Below are positions 1 to 5,670 of a DNA stretch of 5,670 nt, piece by piece. Each line of letters starts with the position of its first letter. The stretch's first letter is position 1. Made by a program: the position numbers and the translations under genes. Origin of the DNA: an uncultured Parvimonas sp. (lineage in GTDB: Bacteria; Bacillota; Clostridia; Tissierellales; Peptoniphilaceae); the NCBI GenBank assembly GCA_902470455.1, contig CABRGI010000058.1, forward strand, positions 1 to 5,670, read 5' to 3'. The notes below the pieces were generated by a model. It searched no databases, had not been told where the DNA came from, and saw only the letters and a program-made list of their open reading frames with translations.

Positions 1-963
1 TTCAGCTCTGATAAATCCTCTTTGAATATCTGAATGTATTTTTCCTGCGGCATTTACTGCAGTTGTGCCGATTTTAATTGTCCAAGCTCTTGTTTCTTCA
101 GGACCTGCTGTTAAAAAGCTCATAAGTCCTAAAAGGTTGTAGCTTTCTTTAATTAATTTTGAAACTCCGCTTTCAGATATACCTAAATCATTTAAAAATT
201 CAATTTGTTCATCTTCTTCAAGTTCGGAAATTTCTTTTTCTATTTGAGCACTAATAACTACAATACCTGAATTTTCATTCTTTGCAAAATCATCTAATAC
301 TTTTACATATTCATTATTTTTTCCGTCATCCAGCATATCGTCTTCATTTACATTTGCAACATAAATTATAGGTTTTACGCTTAGTAGAGAAAAATTCTTT
401 AATATCGCTTTTTCATTGTCGTCAAATGATAATGTTCTAATAGATTTACCTTCTTCTAAAACTGGTAATATTTTTTCTAAAAGGTCAACTTCTTCTTGAA
501 AACTCTTATTTCCCTTTAAAGATTTTCTAGCTTTTTCCAATCTCTTTTCAACTAATTCAAGGTCTGATAATATAAGTTCTAAATTTATAGTTTCAACATC
601 TCTTAGTGGATTAACTTCTCCATCTACCTGGACAATATTTTCATCTTCAAAACATCTTATAACTTCAACTATTGCATCAACTTCTCTGATATGAGATAAG
701 AATTTATTTCCTAGACCTTCACCTTTACTTGCTCCCTTTACAAGACCTGCAATATCATAGAATTCAATAACTGCAGGAATTGTCTTTTTTGAATTGTAAA
801 GTTCAGTCAATCTATTTAATCTTTCATCAGGTACATTTACAAGTCCTACATTAGGATCTATAGTACAGAAAGGATAATTAGCAGATTCAGCTCCAGCTTT
901 TGTAATTGCATTAAATAATGTACTTTTACCAACATTTGGTAATCCGACTATTCCTAATTTCAT
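1..963 (-). CDS. ychF: Redox-regulated ATPase YchF (Obg-like ATPase), 3' end cut by window
   Basis: The first 321 residues are present; the family is usually about 363-366 long, so roughly 45 C-terminal residues lie off the left edge. YchF is a cytoplasmic P-loop NTPase of the TRAFAC/Obg group that binds ribosomes and prefers ATP; it is linked to translation and oxidative-stress responses. Visible motifs: Walker A GLPNVGKS at residues 7-14, a YPFCTIDPNVG switch region at 30-40, DIAGL (G3, DxxG) at 70-74 followed by VKGASKGEGLGN, and NVNE at 204-207 in place of the GTPase NKxD motif, the change that explains ATP preference. A helical hairpin/coiled-coil section spans about 125-180. The C-terminal TGS domain begins near residue 279 (FLTAGPEETRAWTI) and is incomplete. 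The ATG at 961-963 has AAAAGGAG at 971-978 (minus strand), 7 bases upstream. The family call is very secure. Confidence 0.97.
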   Translation of the reverse strand, partial: MKLGIVGLPNVGKSTLFNAITKAGAESANYPFCTIDPNVGLVNVPDERLNRLTELYNSKKTIPAVIEFYDIAGLVKGASKGEGLGNKFLSHIREVDAIVEVIRCFEDENIVQVDGEVNPLRDVETINLELILSDLELVEKRLEKARKSLKGNKSFQEEVDLLEKILPVLEEGKSIRTLSFDDNEKAILKNFSLLSVKPIIYVANVNEDDMLDDGKNNEYVKVLDDFAKNENSGIVVISAQIEKEISELEEDEQIEFLNDLGISESGVSKLIKESYNLLGLMSFLTAGPEETRAWTIKIGTTAVNAAGKIHSDIQRGFIRAE

Positions 964-1011
964 TTATATTCTCCTTTTAACTATCTTTTTAATCTAAAAT
1001 ACACAAGACAT

Positions 1012-1041
1012 ATTATATCATAATTGTTCTTATATAAGCAA
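1012..1041 (-). promoter_or_regulatory. Extended -10 promoter for ychF
   Basis: Read on the minus strand there is an exact TGATATAAT extended -10 (TATAAT at 1012-1017, TG at 1019-1020). A weak -35, TTGCTT (1036-1041), lies 18 bp upstream. The expected start site is near 1005, leaving about a 40-base leader before the ychF ATG. This is a sequence match only. Confidence 0.65.
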
Positions 1042-1123
1042 ATATAATATAGTTTTATTAAATAAATCTTTTTTCGGAACTGAAAAATAGTTTAACTTGA
1101 ATTAATTACTTTGACTATATAAA

Positions 1124-1152
1124 TTGAATGTACGCTAAATTCGTGTTATAAT
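1124..1152 (+). promoter_or_regulatory. Sigma-A type promoter for the Nudix-whiA operon
   Basis: TTGAAT (1124-1129), a 17-bp spacer and a perfect TATAAT (1147-1152), preceded by TG at 1144-1145 to give an extended -10. The spacing is ideal. A start site near 1159 would give a leader of about 30 bases ending in AGGAGG (1179-1184), 4 bases before the ATG. No second promoter is evident before whiA, so this one probably drives both genes. Confidence 0.75.
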
Positions 1153-1188
1153 ATTAGGAAGATATGTGATAAGATAATAGGAGGGATT

Positions 1189-1602
1189 ATGCTAGAAGTT
1201 AGTGCTGGTGGAGTCGTTATTCATAATGGTGAGTTTCTTTTGTTAAAGAAATTTAGCAATGAATGGGTTTTACCAAAGGGAAGACTTGAAAATAATGAAA
1301 CTAAAGAGATTGCCGCTATTAGAGAAGTTCAAGAAGAATCCGGAATAAAAGCTAGAATTATAAAGTATTTGGGATTTGTGAAATATGATTATCAACATAA
1401 TGACGGCGAGAAGGTGAAAAAAACAGTTCATTATTTTTATATGGAGCCTGAAGATTTGAATTTAATTCCACAGAGAGAGGAAGGCTTTGTAGAAGCAATA
1501 TTTTTACCGTATGATAAGGCTATGAAATTAGTAAAGCATGATGCTGAAAGAAATATGTTAAAGAGTGCAAATTATTTTTATGAAAAGAGAAAGAGAAGAT
1601 AA
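1189..1602 (+). CDS. Nudix hydrolase (MutT family, YvcI-position homolog)
   Basis: A 137-residue, single-domain Nudix protein of normal family length. The Nudix box is complete at residues 31-53 and fits GX5EX7REUXEEXGU: G31, E37, R45-E46, E49-E50 and G52, where the glutamates bind the catalytic metal. Family members cleave nucleoside diphosphates linked to another group (oxidised dNTPs, diadenosine polyphosphates, ADP-ribose, NADH, RNA 5' ends). The lead-in NEWVLPKGRLE resembles Ap4A-hydrolase-like members, but the substrate cannot be assigned from sequence. The C-terminus is strongly basic (KRKRR). The ATG has AGGAGG at 1179-1184. The stop TAA (1600-1602) overlaps the ATG of whiA by one base, implying an operon with translational coupling. 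In Bacillus subtilis the Nudix gene yvcI also heads the cluster containing whiA, which supports the same ancestry here. Confidence 0.92.
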   Translation: MLEVSAGGVVIHNGEFLLLKKFSNEWVLPKGRLENNETKEIAAIREVQEESGIKARIIKYLGFVKYDYQHNDGEKVKKTVHYFYMEPEDLNLIPQREEGFVEAIFLPYDKAMKLVKHDAERNMLKSANYFYEKRKRR

Positions 1603-2525
1603 TGGCTTTTTCAACTGATTTAAAAAATGAACTTTCAAGAAGAGAAATAGTAGAAAGGGAGTCTGCTATTTCTGAGCTTTCTGCTTTCATAAGAACTAAT
1701 GGAACAATAGTTTTCAGTAATTTTGCTTTTATAATTCGTTTTGAAACTACAAATAATTCAATAATAAGAAGAATTTTTAAACTTTTTAAATTTTTATACT
1801 CTTATGATGGGAAAATAATGGTTTCCAAAATTTCAAATTTAAGAAAGAATAATGTATATAAAATTGTAATAGAAGATGAAGAAGTTTCGAGAAGATTTTT
1901 AGGAGATACTTTTTTCTCTGATTTGGATAGTCTTTTTCCAAAAGATGATTTATATGAAGATTCAACAAAAAGTAAAAATTTTATTAAAAACTTTTTATGT
2001 GGAATTTTTTTGGGAGCGGGTTCAATAGCCAATCCTGACAAAAGTTACCACTTAGAATTCACTTTAAATTCTGAGGAGTTGGCAAAACTTGTTATAAAAT
2101 ATCTAAAGCTATTTGGCATAAAGGCAAAGAGTCTTGAAAAAAAAGGTCAATATATCGTATATGTAAAAGACAGCGAGATGATTTCAGATTTTCTTTCACT
2201 TGTTGAAACTGTAAATAGTTTGTTTAAGTTTGAAGAAACGAAGATGATAAAGGAAATAAAGAATAATACAAATAGACTTACAAATTGTGAAACTGCAAAT
2301 CTGGATAAGACTTTAAATACTGCTTTTGCTCAAATTGATGCAATAAACAAACTTTATAAAAGATATGGTAAAAATAATATAGATAAAAATTTACTTGAAC
2401 TTTGCGAATTGAGATTAAAAAATCCTAGCTATTCATTAAAAGAATTGGCGGAGATTCTAAAAATCAGCAAATCGGGAGTAAATCATAGATTTAAAAAAAT
2501 AATTGATATGGCGAATAAAGTATAA
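1602..2525 (+). CDS. whiA: DNA-binding protein WhiA (sporulation/division regulator family)
   Basis: 307 residues, close to the usual Firmicute length of about 315. WhiA joins a degenerate LAGLIDADG homing-endonuclease fold to a C-terminal helix-turn-helix; in actinomycetes it controls sporulation septation, and in B. subtilis it affects cell division and chromosome segregation. The N-terminal FSTDLKNELSR (3-13) is family-typical. The LAGLIDADG core lies around residues 131-165 (LCGIFLGAGSIANPDKSYHLEF, split at 132-153). The hallmark block with NRLTNCETANLDKT is at 224-237. The HTH spans about 277-300 (SLKELAEILKISKSGVNHRF). No strong Shine-Dalgarno precedes the ATG at 1602, only purine-rich sequence inside the Nudix gene, so translation probably depends on ribosomes ending at the overlapping TAATG. 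rapZ and glmR, which lie between the Nudix gene and whiA in Bacillus, are absent here. The stop codon lies in the loop of the downstream terminator. Confidence 0.96.
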   Translation: MAFSTDLKNELSRREIVERESAISELSAFIRTNGTIVFSNFAFIIRFETTNNSIIRRIFKLFKFLYSYDGKIMVSKISNLRKNNVYKIVIEDEEVSRRFLGDTFFSDLDSLFPKDDLYEDSTKSKNFIKNFLCGIFLGAGSIANPDKSYHLEFTLNSEELAKLVIKYLKLFGIKAKSLEKKGQYIVYVKDSEMISDFLSLVETVNSLFKFEETKMIKEIKNNTNRLTNCETANLDKTLNTAFAQIDAINKLYKRYGKNNIDKNLLELCELRLKNPSYSLKELAEILKISKSGVNHRFKKIIDMANKV

Positions 2526-2540
2526 TTTATTCGCTTTTTT
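2511..2540 (+). terminator. Rho-independent terminator of the Nudix-whiA operon
   Basis: A perfect 9-bp stem, GCGAATAAA (2511-2519) with TTTATTCGC (2526-2534), a 6-base loop and T6 (2535-2540). The left arm is the last codons of whiA, and the whiA stop TAA (2523-2525) forms half of the loop. A ribosome terminating at whiA would cover the hairpin, so termination could be sensitive to translation of the last codons. Confidence 0.9.
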
Positions 2541-2561
2541 AATTATGAAAAAAAAAAATAC

Positions 2562-2588
2562 TTGACATCCTATATATATATATATAAT
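2562..2588 (+). promoter_or_regulatory. Promoter of the DUF4230 gene with a TA-repeat spacer
   Basis: A consensus -35 TTGACA (2562-2567) and a perfect -10 TATAAT (2583-2588) are separated by only 15 bp, two short of the optimum. An A11 run (2548-2558) directly upstream could act as an UP-type element contacting the RNA polymerase alpha subunits. Twelve of the 15 spacer bases are TA repeat, which continues into the -10. The expected start site is near 2595, giving a leader of about 30 bases that carries AGGAGG. The spacing implies modest activity in the present state, and a change of one repeat unit would move it to 13 or 17 bp. Confidence 0.8.
2571..2586 (+). repeat. (TA)8 dinucleotide repeat between -35 and -10
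   Basis: Eight uninterrupted TA units. The first six lie in the spacer and the last two form the first four bases of the -10 TATAAT. Such tracts change length by slipped-strand mispairing during replication. In Haemophilus influenzae the hifA/hifB pilus promoter is switched by TA units in just this position. Only the tract and its position are seen here; length variation is inferred. Confidence 0.95.
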
Positions 2589-2610
2589 GGTTACGTTATT
2601 ATATTTATTT

Positions 2611-2616
2611 AGGAGG
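2611..2616 (+). promoter_or_regulatory. Shine-Dalgarno site deciding the DUF4230 gene start
   Basis: A perfect AGGAGG lies 9 bases before the ATG at 2626. The longer in-frame reading from ATG at 2587 is rejected: that codon overlaps the -10 element, lies upstream of the predicted transcript start, and would put the ribosome site inside the coding region. Confidence 0.9.
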
Positions 2617-2625
2617 ATTATTAAA

Positions 2626-3240
2626 ATGAAAAATACTTTGAAGAATTTTTTTAAAAAAGCTGTTTCTATGCCTATGGTTTTACTATTGATTATAATAGTT
2701 GGTGGAGGAACTTATTTTTGGTTCAGAACAGATAATGGAAAACCTAAAATTACAAATGAAACTATAGGAGTACAGGTTAAAGAATTAAAAGAATTGGCAA
2801 CGATTCAGTACAAGTACAAAGAAGTAGCCAGTAGAGAAGATTGGAATACTTTTTTCAATATTAAGTTGCCATTTACTAAATCCAGTTTTATAGTAACTTA
2901 TACAGGTGTTTTGAAAATTGGAATAGATTTGTCTGAAACTAAGGTTGAGGTTGATAATGCTAATAAAACTATAAAAGTTACTTTGCCTGAATCAAAAGTA
3001 TTATCAAATGAGTTGGATATGAAATCCTTAAAAGTTTATGATGAAAAAACTTCTATTTTTAATCCGGTTAAAGTTGATGACTATGCAGAGTTCACTCAAA
3101 GTGGTAAGGAAAACGCAGAAGCTGGTGCAAGAGAAAGTGATGTTTTTGAACAGTCAAAAGAGGTTGCAAAGAAAGTTATTACAGATCTCCTAAATACTAC
3201 AAAAGAAATAAAAGAAAATTATAAAATAGTATTTGAATAA
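2626..3240 (+). CDS. Membrane-anchored DUF4230-like protein
   Basis: 204 residues from the ATG at 2626. The N-terminus is basic (K2, K6, K10, K11), followed by one hydrophobic segment at about residues 15-33 (MPMVLLLIIIVGGGTYFWF) and then a hydrophilic remainder. This looks like an uncleaved signal anchor with the C-terminal ~170 residues outside the membrane; no lipobox cysteine is present. The soluble part has alternating beta-type stretches: QYKYKEVASR at 61-70, TYTGVLKIGIDLSETKVEVD at 91-110 and KTIKVTLPESKVLSNELD at 114-131. A charged, helix-prone tail follows (about 158-200). The pattern LATIQYKYKEV, a Gly-rich strand, then IKVTLPESKVLS resembles DUF4230, a family of unknown function common in Firmicutes; that assignment is from memory of the family pattern. 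The gene is monocistronic, between the whiA terminator and its own, and is driven by the TA-repeat promoter. No catalytic motif is visible and no function is assigned. Confidence 0.85.
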   Translation: MKNTLKNFFKKAVSMPMVLLLIIIVGGGTYFWFRTDNGKPKITNETIGVQVKELKELATIQYKYKEVASREDWNTFFNIKLPFTKSSFIVTYTGVLKIGIDLSETKVEVDNANKTIKVTLPESKVLSNELDMKSLKVYDEKTSIFNPVKVDDYAEFTQSGKENAEAGARESDVFEQSKEVAKKVITDLLNTTKEIKENYKIVFE

Positions 3241-3256
3241 AATTTTAAATAAATTT

Positions 3257-3289
3257 AAAATGACTTTACATTTTGTAAAGTCATTTTTT
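3257..3289. terminator. Bidirectional terminator between convergent genes
   Basis: A perfect 10-bp stem, TGACTTTACA (3261-3270) with TGTAAAGTCA (3274-3283), a TTT loop, T6 on the right (3284-3289) and A4 on the left (3257-3260). The right T-run serves the DUF4230 gene; the left A-run is read as U4 by transcripts of the minus-strand amide hydrolase gene, whose stop is at 3292-3294. Only 51 bases separate the two stop codons, so one hairpin probably serves both. Confidence 0.9.
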
Positions 3290-3291
3290 CG

Positions 3292-4179
3292 TTAGATAAA
3301 TTGAACTGTAGTTTTGCTATTTTCGTCCTTGAAGTCATCGAATGAAAATGAATTAATATTCTCCAAATTTGTATATTTTAGATAATATTTTAAAGTTTTT
3401 GCATTTGATACGGAATAATAAAGGGTTATATTTTGTGAGTCTTCCGGAAGATTTTCCAAGTCTTTTTTGCTGATTGTGAATTTTTTTAAAGAATTAAATA
3501 AAATATTTTCATTACTTTCTGAAAAATTTTTTTCTTTTAAGTTTTCCAACTCTATGTAAGCTCTTATAAATCTTTTTGTAGGTGTATAGATATTTCCTTT
3601 TAATTCTCTTTTTTCTATATATTTTTCTAAATTTCTGATATGCTTTGTAAAACTTGGACTGTTTGTCATTATATTGTATTCATTTTCGTAAACTTTTAAA
3701 TTTCCGTCTTCAATTTCCAAAATTAAGCTCTTATTATTTTTGTCTGTAAACATATAATGATAATGTCTTGAGTAGTTATTTTCATCAACAAGAGATTTTT
3801 CTATTATATATAACTTAGGAGCTAGATTTTTTATATCTTCAAGTGTTTCACAATTTGTCAAAAAAACATTTAAAAGCTTTGTGGATGTTAAATTTAATTT
3901 TGAATTCAAAGGCTCTCTTTTAAAATTAATTGCATTTCTAAAGGAATTGGTACAACCCAGAAGTCCTTTTTCGTTTATTCCGTCAATTAAATGGTCATAA
4001 TCTCTAAAAGTTGCACCCATAATTTTGTATTTAGTATATAATTTGTTTCCAAAAACATCTTCTTCATAGTTAAAATTTTTAGGAAAGAACTTAAATTCAT
4101 ATTTGTGATACGCTCTTAAATCCATAGTTCTTCCAAGTAGTGTTTCTCCATTTCTAAAAATAGAAAAAGTTGTGCACAT
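3292..4179 (-). CDS. Choloylglycine hydrolase / penicillin V acylase family amide hydrolase
   Basis: 295 residues. This is an Ntn-fold linear amide C-N hydrolase: removal of Met1 exposes Cys2 as nucleophile. Residues matching the family's active site are C2, R17 and D20 (GRTMD), N78 in the GLLGCTNSF block, N173 in MTNSPSF and R203 in TKRF. Bile salt hydrolases and penicillin V acylases share this set, and some members cleave N-acyl homoserine lactones or other N-acyl amides; substrate cannot be fixed from sequence. There is no signal peptide, so it should be cytoplasmic. It is shorter than typical Gram-positive bile salt hydrolases (about 316-338). The N173-R203 distance is 30 residues against 53 in the Clostridium perfringens enzyme (N175-R228), so the intervening tetramer-assembly segment seems largely missing. 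Its ATG (4177-4179) has GAGGTGA at 4184-4190. It is divergent from the ABC exporter gene and shares a terminator with the DUF4230 gene. Confidence 0.88.
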   Translation of the reverse strand: MCTTFSIFRNGETLLGRTMDLRAYHKYEFKFFPKNFNYEEDVFGNKLYTKYKIMGATFRDYDHLIDGINEKGLLGCTNSFRNAINFKREPLNSKLNLTSTKLLNVFLTNCETLEDIKNLAPKLYIIEKSLVDENNYSRHYHYMFTDKNNKSLILEIEDGNLKVYENEYNIMTNSPSFTKHIRNLEKYIEKRELKGNIYTPTKRFIRAYIELENLKEKNFSESNENILFNSLKKFTISKKDLENLPEDSQNITLYYSVSNAKTLKYYLKYTNLENINSFSFDDFKDENSKTTVQFI

Positions 4180-4197
4180 AAAATCACCTCTTATTGT

Positions 4198-4206
4198 ATT
4201 ATACCA
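4198..4206 (-). promoter_or_regulatory. Extended -10 promoter of the amide hydrolase gene
   Basis: On the minus strand TGGTATAAT is an exact extended -10 (TATAAT at 4198-4203, TG at 4205-4206). No good -35 is found at the expected distance, which TGn promoters can tolerate. The start site would be near 4191, giving a very short leader of about 12 bases that just includes GAGGTGA. Confidence 0.6.
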
Positions 4207-4223
4207 TATAAAATCAATAAAAT

Positions 4224-4252
4224 TTGCCTTTTTTTCTAATTTAGATTAAAAT
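4224..4252 (+). promoter_or_regulatory. Promoter of the ABC exporter gene
   Basis: TTGCCT (4224-4229), a 17-bp spacer and TAAAAT (4247-4252) match sigma-A consensus at 4/6 and 5/6. The spacer contains a small perfect inverted repeat, TCTAA-T-TTAGA (4235-4245), which could be an operator or chance in AT-rich DNA. The predicted start near 4259 gives a leader of about 22 bases. It lies back to back with the promoter of the amide hydrolase gene. Confidence 0.5.
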
Positions 4253-4269
4253 ATAAGTAAGTATGTTTT

Positions 4270-4275
4270 GAGGTG
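4270..4275 (+). promoter_or_regulatory. Shine-Dalgarno site deciding the TTG start of the ABC gene
   Basis: GAGGTG lies 5 bases before TTG (4281-4283). The first in-frame ATG is at codon 22, inside the start of the first membrane helix, and would remove the charged N-terminal segment typical of ABC exporters. The TTG is therefore the better start. Confidence 0.85.
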
Positions 4276-4280
4276 ATGTA

Positions 4281-5670
4281 TTGAAAGAAATTAAACTTTT
4301 TTGGAAGATTTTAAAAAATAATAGATTGACTTATTTTCTTTCTATGATTTCTACAATTTTTATACAAATTTTTTCCGGGCTTACACCTATTGTAATTATG
4401 ATTACTGTAGATTCAATTATCGGAAATAAGGAGTACAAATACGATATTTTAAGAAAGGCCGTTAATCTTATAGGCGGTAGAGATTTTCTTAGAGGAAATA
4501 TATACATATTAGCTTTTGTAATAGTTATTTTAACAGGAATCAGTTGTATTTTTATATTTTTGAGGAATTACTATTCTAATGTTGCTTGTGAAAATTTAAT
4601 TTTTAACTTAAAAGAAAAAATGTATAATAAATTTTTAAATATAGATATAAGATGTTTGAATGATTATTCTACAGGAGATTTAATTCAAAGGAGTTCTTCG
4701 GATATTGAAACAGTAAGAAAACTTTTTGCAGCTCAACTTGTCAATGCCTTTGGATCTATAGCTACAATTATTCTGGTAATTATCGTTATGTCTTTGATTA
4801 ATTTTAAACTTGCAATGATAAGTATAAGCCTTTGTATTGTGATTTCTGTTTTATCTTATGTTTTTTACAAAAAAATCGGTGAAATTTTCAAAAAAACGGA
4901 TGAAGCTGAAAGCGAACTTATGGTTTTCATAAAAGAGGTTTTATTTAATATAAGGGTTGTAAAAGCATTTAATAGAGAAGATTATATTTTAAATCGTTTT
5001 AGAGAAAAAAACGAAGAATTTAATATAACTCAAAATAATTTTATGAAGACTTTCGCAAGATTTAGAGCTGTAAATGACTTTTTAACTTTTCTACAGCTTG
5101 CAATAATTCTGGTAGTTGGGGGATATGAAACTATCATAGGTAAAATGAATTTTGGAGATTTAATTGCTTTTGTTATCTATATTAATATCATTATTTGGCC
5201 AATTAGACACATGGGGCAATTACTCAGTGATATGGCTAAGGCGAGTGTTTCAATTTCCAGAATTTATGAAGTTTTGGATTTGCCTGAAGAGGACTATGAT
5301 TATGGAATAAGAGATGTCTCTTTTTCTGAAAAGATTGAATTTAAAAATGTCAGCTTAAAATTTAATGATAATGTCGTTTTGGATAATATAAGTTTCGTTG
5401 TAAATGCGGGAGAAAGTCTTGGAATTATCGGCTCTACCGGAAGCGGTAAAAGTATGATAGTTTATCTTTTGCTTGGATTTTTTGAAGTCACAAGCGGAGA
5501 AATTTTAATCGACGGAATAAATATAAAAGAGATAAATAAAAAATATATTAGAGAAAAAATTTCTGCAATTATGCAGGACAGTGAACTTTTTAATATGTCA
5601 ATTTTGGAAAATATAAAAATTGTAAATAATGATATTGATGAAAATTCTATTTATAATGCAACTATGATTT
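4281..5670 (+). CDS. ABC exporter half-transporter (TMD-NBD fusion), 3' end cut by window
   Basis: 463 residues are present; half-exporters of this type usually reach about 570-600, so roughly 110-140 are missing. The transmembrane domain has six hydrophobic segments at about 18-42, 74-94, 155-175, 176-196, 264-285 and 291-310, with the exporter-type cytoplasmic signatures YSTGDLIQRSSSDIETVR (129-146) and EVLFNIRVVKAFNRED (219-234). The nucleotide-binding domain starts near 351 (KIEFKNVSLKF). Walker A is canonical, GSTGSGKS at 384-391, and the Q-loop glutamine is Q432 in IMQDSELFN. The LSGGQ signature, Walker B and the H-loop lie beyond the edge, so whether this ATP site is competent or degenerate cannot be judged. 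Such proteins work as homo- or heterodimers exporting drugs, lipids or peptides; no C39 peptidase domain precedes the membrane region. A second half-transporter downstream is common for the type but not visible. The cargo is unknown. Confidence 0.93.
   Translation, partial: MKEIKLFWKILKNNRLTYFLSMISTIFIQIFSGLTPIVIMITVDSIIGNKEYKYDILRKAVNLIGGRDFLRGNIYILAFVIVILTGISCIFIFLRNYYSNVACENLIFNLKEKMYNKFLNIDIRCLNDYSTGDLIQRSSSDIETVRKLFAAQLVNAFGSIATIILVIIVMSLINFKLAMISISLCIVISVLSYVFYKKIGEIFKKTDEAESELMVFIKEVLFNIRVVKAFNREDYILNRFREKNEEFNITQNNFMKTFARFRAVNDFLTFLQLAIILVVGGYETIIGKMNFGDLIAFVIYINIIIWPIRHMGQLLSDMAKASVSISRIYEVLDLPEEDYDYGIRDVSFSEKIEFKNVSLKFNDNVVLDNISFVVNAGESLGIIGSTGSGKSMIVYLLLGFFEVTSGEILIDGINIKEINKKYIREKISAIMQDSELFNMSILENIKIVNNDIDENSIYNATMI

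Noticed and set aside
1043..1048. Plus-strand TATAAT as a second promoter for the Nudix gene
   Set aside because: No -35 at workable spacing (the nearest TTG hexamer leaves 13 bp), and a better promoter lies at 1124-1152.
1070..1087. Hairpin TTTTTC/GAAAAA in the ychF-Nudix intergenic region
   Set aside because: The stem is almost all A-T with no U-tract following and no gene ending there; likely chance in AT-rich DNA.
1786..2041. Two minus-strand open frames (60 and 79 codons) inside whiA
   Set aside because: They are antisense shadows of a clearly conserved gene, with no ribosome site, no recognisable protein features and lysine/leucine-rich AT-driven composition.
2587..2625. Longer N-terminus for the DUF4230 gene from an ATG at 2587
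   Set aside because: The ATG overlaps the -10 TATAAT and would lie upstream of the predicted transcript start; the AGGAGG at 2611-2616 points to the ATG at 2626.
3242..3261. Perfect AT-only palindrome ATTTTAAAT-AA-ATTTAAAAT after the DUF4230 stop
   Set aside because: It is made only of A and T, overlaps the left edge of the real terminator, and has no promoter or gene start beside it; a chance palindrome is the simplest reading.
4252..4257. TATAAG as an alternative -10 for the ABC gene
   Set aside because: The -35 position falls in a T-run; TAAAAT at 4247-4252 with TTGCCT 17 bp upstream is a better pair.
4276..4284. Two-codon frame ATG TAT TGA overlapping the TTG start of the ABC gene
   Set aside because: It begins directly after the Shine-Dalgarno bases with no spacing, so it is unlikely to be used by ribosomes.

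Overview
The window is an AT-rich chromosomal stretch from a low-GC Firmicute. The evidence is strong AGGAGG-type Shine-Dalgarno sites, A/T-ending codons, TGn-extended -10 promoters, a WhiA-family gene and U-tailed hairpin terminators. An anaerobic coccus of the Tissierellia type (Parvimonas, Peptoniphilus or Finegoldia-like) would fit, but that placement is a guess from composition and gene content. No RNA gene, CRISPR array, insertion sequence or attachment site was seen.

Layout: (1) 1-963, minus strand: ychF, a P-loop ATPase, cut by the left edge so that its last ~45 residues are missing. (2) 964-1188: a divergent intergenic region with one promoter in each direction. (3) 1189-2525, plus strand: a two-gene operon, a Nudix hydrolase overlapping whiA by one base, closed by a terminator whose loop holds the whiA stop codon. 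(4) 2541-3240: a single-gene unit for a membrane-anchored DUF4230-like protein. Its promoter has a (TA)8 repeat that fills most of the -35/-10 spacer and runs into the -10. (5) 3257-3289: a bidirectional terminator shared with (6) 3292-4179, minus strand, a choloylglycine hydrolase / penicillin V acylase family enzyme with an N-terminal nucleophile Cys2. (7) 4180-4280: a compact divergent promoter region. (8) 4281-5670, plus strand: the first ~463 residues of an ABC exporter half-transporter that starts at TTG and is cut by the right edge.

Most genes are housekeeping or common accessory genes. In Bacillus the Nudix gene and whiA flank rapZ and glmR; here those two are absent from between them. 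The amide hydrolase and the ABC exporter are divergently transcribed from one short region, so shared control is possible but not shown. The most interesting signal is the dinucleotide repeat in the DUF4230 gene promoter: the 15-bp spacer would become the optimal 17 bp by gain of one TA unit, which is the design of a slipped-strand phase-variation switch. No clear new multi-gene system is visible.
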